Below, in pieces: positions 1 through 10,900 of a stretch of 64,000 nucleotides of DNA. Position 1 is the stretch's first letter; each line of letters opens with the position of its first letter. Made by a program: the position numbers and the translations under genes. The stretch comes from Telmatactis stephensoni (taxonomy: Eukaryota > Cnidaria > Anthozoa > Actiniaria > Isophelliidae), in NCBI GenBank assembly GCA_029948255.1, contig JALIZF010001485.1, positions 260,001-324,000 on the forward strand. The letters run 5' to 3'. A model generated the notes under the pieces. That model was given only the letters and a program-made list of their open reading frames with translations. It had not been told where the DNA came from and ran no database searches.

Positions 1-1556
1 TGTCTTCTGATGATGACCCATAAGATCTGCCAGATCTTTCTTTAGGTGTCCATGTTGTTCATGTACAACAGAGACTGCTGCCTTTCGGAAGGACGCTGCA
101 TTAAATCTGTCAAGCAGCTTGCCCCCGGCTTTATGCCAAAAGGAGTTGAGTTGGGCAGAAATCATGGAAGATGACATCTCTTTAGCAGTGAAGCTGATAA
201 AGACGTGATCATTGCTACTTGTTCCTGCTCCTGGTATCTTGTTGCGCATGAACTTGACAAACGCCTGTAACCATTGGAAAATGGTAGGGTTAAGCACCAA
301 GTTGGCAGGTCCACTAGGAACCAGTGTCTTGTGCTTAAAAACGGTTACCACCATCTGACCTTTGTCTGCTTTGGCTTTCTGTAACTGTCCAAGTGTCATA
401 TTGGCCAGGGGTCCTAAAATAGAGAAACATTGTATATTCAGTCTCACAATATACTATTTAGAGTAAATGCTATACACAATGAAACCTCACCTGCTCTGCA
501 AGCATTCTCGATGCACAGACGTGTGATCAAGTGATCTCTTACTAAACAGTATTCTGTCAGAGTGGGCATCTTTACAGCATTCTTTTCCATGCATTGACCC
601 AAATATGAAACAGCCTTTCTTGCGATATCTGATTTGTCAAATTTCTGTATGTCTTCTGGTGTTATTAATTTGTCTAGGTCTTCCATCAATTTCTCCCATC
701 TTCTCTCACTCAGGGGGGCTTTGAAAGAGGCTTGCCATTCTTGAACCTGTTCACGAACTTTCGTAGCCAATTCGACACATCCCTCTGGCAGACCTTGAGG
801 TTTTTCAACAATGATGAAACGCAGAAATCTTGAAAGCGATCCCAAGTATGATTTGCATGTTCCAGGCTTTCTTTCTTTCTCCATTTTTGATAGCCATTTA
901 TCTCTAAGATCTTTTTTGTTGAAAATGCATGAGATATTTTTCCTGACTGGATCAATAATTTATGAGAAATGATGGCTGAAATCTGCGAGATGTATTGTCT
1001 AGCTGTTCGCAGCTCTCTCCGTCCTCCATCTATACCTTGTAACCACTGCTTGAACTTTTCTAGAATCTGCTCCGTAGTGGAGTTCCCGCATGCCCCCAGT
1101 TCATTCACCTCTCCTAGTAGGTCACCTTCAACTTCACCTTCATCAACTCCGTCATCGTCACTATCACTGGTATCATCTGAAGGCTGGTATTCTTCTTCAG
1201 TGGAGTCTTCGCTGGTATCGTCGTCTGGAAAGAATCCACAACTGGCTGCTTTAGCTTTCCTGGCTGCTTGAACCTTCCTGGTTGGTTTCATCATCATACT
1301 CTCGCCATCATCTTCAGTTCTATCATCGTCTTCTTCATCTCCGCGAAGCCTCTTCTTGGGTGGATTGGGTTTTGTTGCGGCTGCATTCCAAAGTCTTGGC
1401 ACTGGCTGTTCTTCAGGAAGGTGTCTGTTGCTTCGATCTGGCAATGGTGTGTAATCTTCATTAAATATGCTTTTATGCATTCTTGTGATGGAAGGTGGGA
1501 TGGTGTTGCTTGTGCTTGTGTCATTTGAGGAAGAATCTTCATCAGACTCATAACTG

Positions 1557-1616
1557 CTATGTGGCTTTGAATTGCTTTGCCTTTGATAATAATAATAATA
1601 ATAATAATAATGTTTA
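1557..1616. repeat. (ATA)n microsatellite
   Basis: An AAT/ATA trinucleotide run at about 1587-1611 sits just inside the intron of the recombinase-like gene, immediately before a palindromic element. Confidence 0.8.
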
Positions 1617-1810
1617 CCACCGTGTGCAAAACTACGCGTCCTGCCAGACTAGAGTCTCGATTGGGAATTTGGTCAATAGGCTACCAAAAATCCAGACAGG
1701 CGGAGTTTTCTATACAATGTCTGTACTCTTTGCTGGCTTCCCGGTAATCTATTGACCAAATCCCAATCGAAACTTTTGTCTGGCTGGACGCATAATTATG
1801 CACACGGTGG
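1617..1810. mobile_element. Palindromic MITE, TA target site
   Basis: Long terminal inverted repeats open with CCACCGTGTGCAAAACTACG and close with TGCATAATTATGCACACGGTGG; the inner arms GATTGGGAATTTGGTCAATAG and CTATTGACCAAATCCCAATC pair. It is flanked by TA on both sides (1615-1616, 1811-1812), as for Tc1/mariner-type non-autonomous elements. It lies in the first intron of the recombinase-like gene. Confidence 0.8.
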
Positions 1811-1858
1811 TAAGATTTATATACCGCAAATATCTATACGTATATAATCAAATGCGGT

Positions 1859-2092
1859 TGAAATGAAATGAAATGAAATGAAGCTAAGTATAATCAAACG
1901 TAAATGGATTAAGAATCCCAACTGGCAAGGAGGCAAACCAGTTGGCTATATTACAAGCATAGCCGAAAAACTGAATTTGAACTAATCAAAACCGGAACAA
2001 ATTCAGTCTCAGCTAGTGGCCAGAGCGGAAATCGAACCTGGGACCGCCAGATTGTGAGACCAACGCTCTGACCACTCGGCTATGCTGCCTCC
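1859..2092 (-). mobile_element. tRNA-derived SINE
   Basis: Read on the minus strand it starts with a tRNA-like head: an A-box-like TAGCCGAGTGG and a B-box-like GGTTCGATTTCC at about 2025-2085. A unique body follows, ending in an ATTTC pentamer tail at 1859-1880. No cloverleaf gene is claimed, because the head runs into the body without a terminator. It sits in the intron of the recombinase-like gene. Confidence 0.75.
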
Positions 2093-2947
2093 TTCATTTG
2101 TATTAGGTAATGATCCGTACCTCATAATAGCTTTTGCCCGGTCAGAAGCTTCTTTGCGAAGCTTTGTCAGCAGCTCCTCTTCTTTTGTTGATGACATCGT
2201 TGATGAACTGTCTTCAGATTCATGTTCGGTGTTGTCTGTTTCCATCAAATCCTGGTGTCTATCTATACATTCTGCTTCACTTGAGGTACATGATGAAGAT
2301 GAAGACACAATTACTGGATCTTCTTCGGTACCTGCAAGCTCCACAAATGTTGCATCTCTTAAGTACTGCCTGTATCTAGGATCATCTGTGGACAGCTTGT
2401 GTTTTCCAGCAGTAAGATGGTGATGTATTCTTCGTACAATGTTGTTGCAACCAGGATAGGGGCATACACGCCGTTTAAACTCCCTCTTTTTGACAACTGG
2501 CTTGTCTTTTTCGTTTTTCTTCTGACTGACAATAGAATTTGCTTCTTCTTCTGTCATCTTATGTACAATCTGTAGGTGATGACTTATATCCACTGCAGAC
2601 TTGGTGCAATCTGGTAAAGGGCATTTGAGCTTGTTAGCTGTAGCCCGAAGATTGAAGACAGATATAGCTTCCAATGCCTTTTCATGACTCCAACCATGCT
2701 TCTGCTCGAGATGCCGCGGAAGATGTACAATCGTCTTCTGGCAAACAGGACATGGATGTTTCTTACGCTCATACTTTGGCTTAAGATTACTACCTTTCAT
2801 CTAAAAATTTAATGTCTATATCACTAACCTACACTAGCACTAATGACACTAACAGTAACCAACTAATAACTAACACTAGCTAACTAAATAACTTACTAAC
2901 TCACTTTTTAAACCCACAGTGGTTGACTCACTATTAGACATCTCAAG

Positions 2948-3274
2948 TACCTTAAGGCCAGGCTTGGAGCCAAAATCTACAAAATATACATTTTTGTTAC
3001 GAGCACAAATTTACCAATCTTCGTCCATGAACAGACATCCATCTGATTTGTAAAACTCATGGCCCCATAACAAAAAAACATGCTCTTACTATAATTATCC
3101 CTGTTGGTCACGTGACCACCAAAACTCCAAAATCATTACTCAAGGTTGATCAGTAGAAGGATGTCTGTTCATGGATCAAGTTTTGTGAATTGTCGTTTAG
3201 CCAATTGCTAGTAAACAAAATAGGTGTATTTTGTTGATTTTTGCGCGAAAACAGGCCTTAAGGCACTTAAGGTA
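2948..3274. mobile_element. Palindromic element with TACCTTAAG ends
   Basis: The ends are inverted: TACCTTAAGGCCAGGC on the left and GCCTTAAGGCACTTAAGGTA on the right. A second pair, CCATGAACAGACATCC and GGATGTCTGTTCATGG (about 3026 and 3159), extends the stem inside. Probably a MITE; the target duplication is unclear. Confidence 0.6.
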
Positions 3275-3865
3275 TGCAATAACAGACCTCAACTGAAACA
3301 CCCCTCACATGTGTTACTGGATATTCTAGGGAGCTATGGGGGGCTCCCATACAAATATCCAGAGCATTTCATCCGCATGGTGTTGGGGTGAAAAACAAAA
3401 CACTTACAAAACACTTACCTTGGACTGCTATTTCAAGTCACAAAAGATGTGGAATATTTAATCGTAGGTTCTAAGTCATTCAATTGTCATATATTAACCA
3501 TGTGGGACAGGATAGATTAGATTATGAAGACTGGTTTTTGTAACGAACTTGGCGTGGAAACAAAGGAAAATGTCTGGGCTGACATAAAATTAACTACGAG
3601 GATACGACCTTCTATTAATAGATTGCATTAGCAAAGAAAACCTCCAGCTGTTGCAGGGAGCATGCGCAGAACAATCTCTTAGAGATCACCATTTGATGTA
3701 CAGCATAGTAATTAAGTACAATTTCACAATTTTCATCTTCTTGTCACAAAAGTGTAGTAATTTTATGTGAAAGAATGATTTAAATTAATATATATTCATT
3801 TAAGCCAAAATTTAGAGCATAGAAATTAGTTGTTTTTACATCTTCATGAAAAAAGTTTAAATGGT

Positions 3866-4087
3866 TCTTTTTTGTAACCTAGTGGAGTTACAATAAGGAA
3901 CACCAAGTTACAAAAAGGAACATGTGTTCCTTTTGGTAACTTCACCAGGTTACAAAAAGGAACACTAAGTTACAAAAAGGAACACTTAGGTTACAAAAAG
4001 GAATCGCGTTCCTTTTTGTAACCAGGTCTAGGTTACAAAAAAGAACATGAGTTACGAAAAGGAACAAACTGCGTTACAAAAAGGACC
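3866..4087. repeat. GTTACAAAAAGGAAC motif array
   Basis: About eleven copies of a 15-base motif, GTTACAAAAAGGAAC, with one or two changes. Roughly eight are on the plus strand (for example 3907, 3949, 3968, 3990, 4050, 4074) and three inverted (for example 3928 and 4009). Spacing is irregular (18-40 bp), so neighbouring copies can form hairpins. It abuts the ATCC microsatellite. Confidence 0.85.
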
Positions 4088-4091
4088 ATGA

Positions 4092-4704
4092 ATCCACCCA
4101 TCCATCCATCCATCCATCCATCCATCCATCCATCCATCCATCCATCCATCCATCCATCCATCCATCCATCCATCCATCCATCCATCCATCCATCCATCCA
4201 TCCATCCATCCATCCATCCATCCATCCATCCATCCATCCATCCATCCATCCATCCATCCATCCATCCATCCATCCATCCATCCATCCATCCATCCATCCA
4301 TCCATCCATCCATCCATCCATCCATCCATCCATCCATCCATCCATCCATCCATCCATCCATCCATCCATCCATCCATCCATCCATCCATCCATCCATCCA
4401 TCCATCCATCCATCCATCCATCCATCCATCCATCCATCCATCCATCCATCCATCCATCCATCCATCCATCCATCCATCCATCCATCCATCCATCCATCCA
4501 TCCATCCATCCATCCATCCATCCATCCATCCATCCATCCATCCATCCATCCATCCATCCATCCATCCATCCATCCATCCATCCATCCATCCATCCATCCA
4601 TCCATCCATCCATCCATCCATCCATCCATCCATCCATCCATCCATCCATCCATCCATCCATCCATCCATCCATCCATCCATCCATCCATCCATCCATCCA
4701 TCCT
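4092..4704. repeat. Pure (ATCC)n microsatellite
   Basis: About 150 uninterrupted copies of the tetranucleotide, followed by degenerate ATCC/TTCC sequence to about 4850. Every frame stays open because the array has no stop codon, so the long IHPS or MDGW open frames on both strands are artefacts. The printed length may not equal the true allele length. Confidence 0.97.
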
Positions 4705-4976
4705 TTTTTCCCTTTCTCCTTTGCTTGCTTGCATTCTTCCATCCATCCATCCATCCTTTCTTTCTTCATTCCATCTTCCTCCCTCCCTTGCTTGCTTGCA
4801 TACTTCCTTCATTCCATCCATCCTTCCTTCACTTCTTTCTTTCTCCCTTTCTTTTGGTGCAATGATGTTTTGAAAGGGCTTGTTCTTAGTAGTCATTCTT
4901 CAGTGATAGAAATTGTATATATAAATGCAGTCATTCCTAATATACTAATATATATTGTTTCTTTATATATATAAAG

Positions 4977-7900
4977 GAGAGAGAAATTCAGCAGCATACA
5001 GAGGTATGTATAAATTAATATTAATTAACTTGTTATTAATGGAACACAGTTTTGGGTTTGTCTAACAGCTGGAAGACTTTTGCAAGTAATTATTGCCAGC
5101 TTCTAGTAGAAAAGCTCTAGCATTAAGTAATTTATATTAAATAATAATATTGTAGTAATTAATTATCCTAATATTATGCTCAAATTGAGTGCATCAACAT
5201 TAAAACAATTTCATCTTTTCCCCCAGAAACTGAAGAATTAGAAGAGGAAAATGCACGTCTTGAACAAGAATTAGCTGAGCTGGAAGGACCTGTGAGTAAA
5301 TTCATTTACATCAAGCCTCAACAATGTCCTGTCAATCTTTGACATGACTCTTAAAGGAGATGTACCAATCTTGTAGGGAGTTGACTAAAGTTTCCTAACA
5401 GAAAACTTTGATTTGACCTTCTGGAGTTTCATTCATTTCCATTAATTTTTATTTATTGCACCCCAGTGAATACAGGGGGTTCCCAGACCTTAACTGTTTA
5501 CTTTTTGTGATCTTCTTTTAATTTAAATAATGCTTTTTTCATGATGAATTTTTATAATACATGCTTTGTATTATATCAAAGACCACAGGAAACCCAAACC
5601 ATTAAGGTCTGGGATCCCTGGCCCCTGTACCCAGCAAACAGGTCAGGAGGAAAAATAGAAGTTAGGCATAGATACACTAAAACTTCAGCAGAAAACAAGT
5701 GCAGTATGTTCAAATCCTCTGCGGTTTCTACTACTAATGGTGCAATTGTACTTTTAGTCAAGACTGGAGTCTCTTGTATCAACACAAAAGAGTTTGGAAG
5801 GAGACAGGTAAGATGTTGTATTGGGTTCCCTGTGTTTTGAATCCACATAGAGATCAATAATACCTGTTGGAATATATGAGTTTGAAAGGGCCATCCTGTG
5901 CTGTGATTGTTGTCAGTGCTGTGATGTCTTAAAATGCTTTCTAAATGCAGGGGGTTTGTTAGGATTTAAATCGGAGACCATCTAACTGTCACAGCTGGGC
6001 AAGACTACAGAAGGGATATATACCTATTTCAAAAAAGGTTATCGTATGATAGGTCTCAAGCCTACACGACTAGACCGAAAAGGAGCATGGGTTGTTGCAA
6101 AATTTAATTCTCTTTTTCGTATTGGTCTTGATTTTAGCATCAGCAAATGAAGCTCTTTGATGTATTAGGTCATGGCAAGCTGAAGTTGAACTATGGTGTG
6201 GATATTTGTGTGGTTTTACAGCTTTAGTAATAATTACTAAAGCTGTAAAACCACACAAATATCCACACCATAATTCAACTTCAGCTTGCCATGACCTAAT
6301 ACATGTACATCAAAATTAAAATTATTTTTACCCATGCTTCCTTTTGGGTGAGTTGTGTAGGCCTTTACCGACAACACTTATTGAAATGCAATGTAGGTGT
6401 ATAAATTATTCTCAAAAGTTAGTTTGAGTTTCTCAAGACAGCCTGGCAAACCGGCCAATATTTGCCTAGTGCCTGGTCCTGGATGAACCCACTTCAAATC
6501 CCTGCTGTGAAAATGCCTTGTAGTGTGCTGTTCTCTGTCATGTAAAAACTGTCCTTATAACTTTCATGTAGAGAAAAGTTCAAGAAATACATAGAAGATC
6601 TCAAAAGACATTCCAAAAAGATGTCTGATAGTAATGCTCAACAGGAAGATGAAATCCATGCTCTAAGTAAGTGACATTCTTAGATATTATCAATTAAACT
6701 CATTAGCAATAGAAGTTTGGCATAGGTGATTGATTAGTGGGAGGTACCTGGTGTCTAACAGTAGCCATTACCATGGCAACCCCATCACAACCCAAGTAAT
6801 CTCCAAGGTGCTTGGAGAAGAAGGACAGGGTGACAGGAACCTCCCATCTAAATAACCCAAGCATGGCATACACACTACAGTAGATGTATGTGGACGTTTT
6901 CGTGCAGATTTCGTATGAGTGTGAAAAGGACTGCGCCGTGCCATGACTGTGTCAGTGCCATGTTTCCCATCAAAACATTCGAAAATTCTGACGTAACCGC
7001 ACCGCCACTGCCGCGGCCTTTTCACACTCATACAAAATCTGTACTAGATGAAATCTAGGAGAGATATGGGAGCTTCAACAGTATTGATATATTAAGAAAC
7101 CCTATATTTATTGGAAATATAAAAATGGTTCTTATGAGCCTGTGGATTATTGACCTTGTTAGTAAATTATCATTTTTTGTATTGATGTTAAGGAATGGAA
7201 CTGGAAGCAGTAACAACTGAAAACATACAACTACAGGTCAGTTAATCATTTCTATCTGCATCTATAGATAACCACTATCACTGGCATGCAAAACTCTAAA
7301 ACAAAATCTATTATTTTGTGAATTCCATTTTCCATTAATTTTCAAATGTTATTTCCAATTATATTATAAATTGAGATTGTTCCAACTCCACCCCTTCCCA
7401 TGTTCTAATGTTTGCCTACATTCTCTTGACTATTGAATGATCCAGAATATTTTGGACAAGCAAGAACTAAGTCCAGCAGATGTTCAGCGAATGAAAACAG
7501 AGAAAAAAGAACTAAGCAGGTTACTAAAAGACTTAGAGAACAATCGTGACCATCTGGACAAGAATATCTGGGATCTTGAGATGGAGTATTCTAGAATACA
7601 TGAGGAGGTACTTTAAATGTCACATTTACATTGATTTCATTTGTTGTTTGTTGTTAGGGTGTCAATAGGTTGTTGGTAGGGTGTTAGTAGATTGTTGGTA
7701 GGGTGTCAATAGGTTGTTGGTAGGGTGTCAGTAGGTTGTTGGTAGGGTGTCAAGAGGTTGTTAGTAGGGTGTCAGTAGGTTATTAATTGGTAGGGTGTCA
7801 GTAGGTTGTTGGTAGGGTGTCAGTAGGTTGTTGGTAGGTGTCAGTAGGTTGTTGGTAGGGTGTCAGTAGGTTGTTGGTAGGGTGTCAGTAGGTTGTTGGT

Positions 7901-10900
7901 AGGGTGTCAGTAGGTTGTTGGTAGGATGTCAGTAGGTTGTTGGTAGGGTGTCAGTAGGTTGTTAGTAGGGTGTTAGTAGGTTGTTGGTAGGGTGTCAGTA
8001 GGTTGTTGGTAGGATGTCAGTAGGTTGTTGTTAGTGTCAGTATAGGTTGTTGATAGGGTGTCAGTAGGTTGTTGGTAGGGACTGTCAATAGGTTGTCACT
8101 AGATGTTGGTAGGGTGTTAGTAGGCTATTGGTAGGGTGTCACTAGATGTTTGTAGGGTGTTAGTAGGTTGATGGTGTTAAAAATCAATTTTTGTTCTTTG
8201 TAGACTGAAAAGAACATCCGTGAATACAATGAAACAGCCAGAAAGCTCAAACTTGTACCAGCAACTGCAGTGAATGCAAATGGCTTTGATTTTGAAATGC
8301 ATTTTAACCCACAACAACCAGGAATAGGGGTGTATTTCAAAGATACATTAAAAGTAAGTTGACTAAAAATGAAATTCATCTAGGAAGTCTTTCCAAGCTG
8401 TCACCTCATCATTGTGGCAGAGCTGGAGCTTGGGTGGCATGGTTGGCCGAGTGGTTAGAATGCTGGCCAATCACTGCTATGGTTTGGGTTTGAGTTCAAG
8501 CTCGAGTGCCAGGATAATGTGTGAATTGAGTTTGTTTGATGTGTTGTTCTCTACCATGCCACAAGGGTTTTTCTCTGGGTTCTCCTCTGGGTTTTCCTCC
8601 CTCAGCAAAAATCAACATGTGAGCCAAGTGATTATTTGCAAAATATTCAATGTAGAGGTAGTGAGTGTGAGAGTATAGTGTCCCCCAATTAGTGCACAAG
8701 CGCTAGAAGACTTGGACACTTAAATAAACAGTTATTTATTATTTAGCTAAATAATTGCGATAATAATGATAATAAATTATATAATTATGATAAATTATAA
8801 TGATATAATTATTATATCATGTGCATGATGTGATGATAGCGATGATTAAAGTCTTTAATTTAGTGATTGCAACTGTAAAGGTTGGTGATCATAACAATAA
8901 TAATTAAATACTTGCCATGGCTAAGGTGGCAGTTTCATTTTTGTTTGTTTTTTTTTCTTTAGCCTGAACTGTTAAACCTTAAAGAAAGAATCACTGAAAG
9001 AATAAGAAACTTACAAACACAGATTATCACAGAAGAGGAGACACTTGACCAGGTAAACCAATTTTTCTTATTACAGTAAAGAAACAGAAACAAACAGTCC
9101 CTTTCCAGTAGGTTTATTAAGGGCTAGGCGCAGGGAAATTTAATGTGGTTATATGTAATTTAGGCAAAGTTAAAGTTGAGGCTGTTGGTCAGCAGTCTGC
9201 TGCTGCTGCGGGGTGCCCTCCCCCTTGTTACAGGGCCAGCCCATGTGCTTGCTGTTGCTGCAGATCGTGCGATCCCTTGCTGCTTGAGTGCTGCTGTTTT
9301 TGACCTCATCACTGCCAATGAGTTTAACAAGCTGTGAACACAAGTTCGCTGGGTTTTGCCCAGCCATCTTGAGAAACTCAACCAACTTCTGATAATAAAT
9401 ATCTATAGTCTTGCCTAGGTGTCACAGCCAGATGTCCTTCAGATAAAATCTTAATGAAGCCCAGTGCTTTTCTGAAGTACAATGTAGTGCAAATTAAAAA
9501 AAAATATTACATTCATTCAATGTTGTATGTTTGCATTCTCGAAATTTCTTTCAGACAAATTTCAGAAAGTCTGAATCAAAACAATTTTGTTAGGTGTGAA
9601 ATTTTATTAATTTTTATTAGTGACAAGCTAATTTACATTTGTATTTTTGCTATCAGATCTCCGATATAACAAATGAAAAGAAAGAAGAAATTGAAGCTTT
9701 AGAATCAAAGCAAGCTGTTCTTGACAAAGAAATGGAGTTGAAAAAAGAGGTAACCACATAGTTTTAATGAGTGGGAACAGAGCAGATTTCATATGAGACT
9801 CAGTGTGAAACTTACCATGCTGTGTCATGACCGTGTAAGTGTCATGTTGCCTTTAATACCATTTGAAATTCCTGCTGTATTCATGCCGTGACTGTGCAGT
9901 GCCGTTTTCACAGTCATATGAAATCTGCTCTGCAATACTACTATATCAGTGGTGGTATGTGTCTACAAACACTTGAAATTTCTGTAATTGAAGGGTTCAA
10001 TATGAAAATGGTCTAAGTGACTTTTTGATGATATTTTTTCAATGGTATAAAATGGTATGATTAACTTTCCTATGCTGGAAAAATTGATCTCAGGACATCC
10101 ATCAAAAAGTCACTTAGGTCATTTTCACAGCAAACCCTTCAATTACACCATGTTGTGCAGCGACCATACTACTCTATTTAGACTGTACTGTTGTTGCACT
10201 GGAAGAACCTGAATGTTTTGGGATGGAGACAACAAAGTGACTGGAGGGGTGCTTACTGCTTAAACCAATCCATCCTGCTCAATATTTGTTTGGTAATGGT
10301 AAACAGAGCAGGGAACTCGACTTCCAGCAAATGGTACACAAGACCCGAAAAGAGCGGGAAGTGTAAATTAGCTCAATTGAAATACTGAGTTTAGTTTTGT
10401 TTCAGCAAATCTTGAGTTTTGACAGTTACAGTAATTAATCAAGCACATTTTTACAAGGAGAGGGTAAAGGGAAAAGGAATGTGGAATCTTGCAGTGTTTA
10501 CTGCTTATAGATGTACAGGGTCCCCAAGGATCCATTTGGATAGGCTGTAACTGTTTTCATGTTTGGTAACTAGGAAATGTCAAGAGAATATCAAAAAGTA
10601 TTAACCGAGGTTCAAGAAAGAGAGTCAAGACTAACCAACATGAAGAAACAAGTACAGGAAGGTGCTGAAAAGAAGCAGCAACAATTTGTAGAACTACAAC
10701 AAAAGTAAGCCAACACTAAGGTTATGTCTACACTAATAAGAATAAATAGAGATGCTGTTACATGCTGAAACTTTTATCTGAAACTTGTCTTAATCGCCCA
10801 TGCAAGACGAGTTTCATAAGGGGTGTTACAAGCTGGAATTTAGTCCTGAAACTTGTTCGCGACACACTGTTGCAGAAGTAGAAAATAGTTTTACTTTTTG

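Larger units (their letters stand above)
1..2800 (-). pseudogene. C2H2-finger / tyrosine-recombinase-like gene (Crypton-like), partial, frameshifted
   Basis: Inferred exons, 5' to 3' on the minus strand: 2121-2800, 491-1556, and 1-413 running off the left edge; all junctions are GT/AG and keep frame. Exon 1 starts at Met 2800 and encodes three finger-like motifs: CPVC..RHLEQKH (C17, C20, H30, H35), CPLPDC..HHLQIVH (about 60-80) and CPYPGC..HHHLTAGKH (about 113-134). Exon 2 has an acidic stretch, then a helical part. The catalytic half follows: ITRLCIENACRAG supplies the first Arg across the intron, and the last exon carries NAASFRKAAV..DLADLMGHH, matching the second Arg and the His box of tyrosine recombinases; the catalytic Tyr would lie outside the window. 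At 912-917 a six-T run (A on the coding strand) shifts the frame by one base between the N-terminal and recombinase parts. The intron 1557-2120 holds a palindromic element and a SINE. Either a decayed DNA transposon or a host gene with an assembly error. Confidence 0.65.
2801..4976. other. Spacer without recognised exons
   Basis: Between the recombinase-like gene and the first NDC80 exon I could support here. A CTAACTAACA-rich simple stretch at about 2820-2910 is followed by a palindromic element, AT-rich unique sequence at about 3280-3860, a motif array and a large microsatellite. I looked for NDC80 CH-domain coding sequence on the plus strand and saw none. Confidence 0.6.

Noticed and set aside
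2010..2092. A tRNA gene (minus strand)
   Set aside because: A and B boxes exist, but the sequence continues into a SINE body and pentamer tail; no clean acceptor stem or T-run terminator.
4033..4896. Long open frames of repeated MDGW (minus strand) or IHPS (plus strand)
   Set aside because: They are products of the ATCC microsatellite, which has no stop codon in any frame; not genes.
7655..8180. CRISPR-like regular repeats
   Set aside because: Units are contiguous without unique spacers and the DNA is eukaryotic; a minisatellite.
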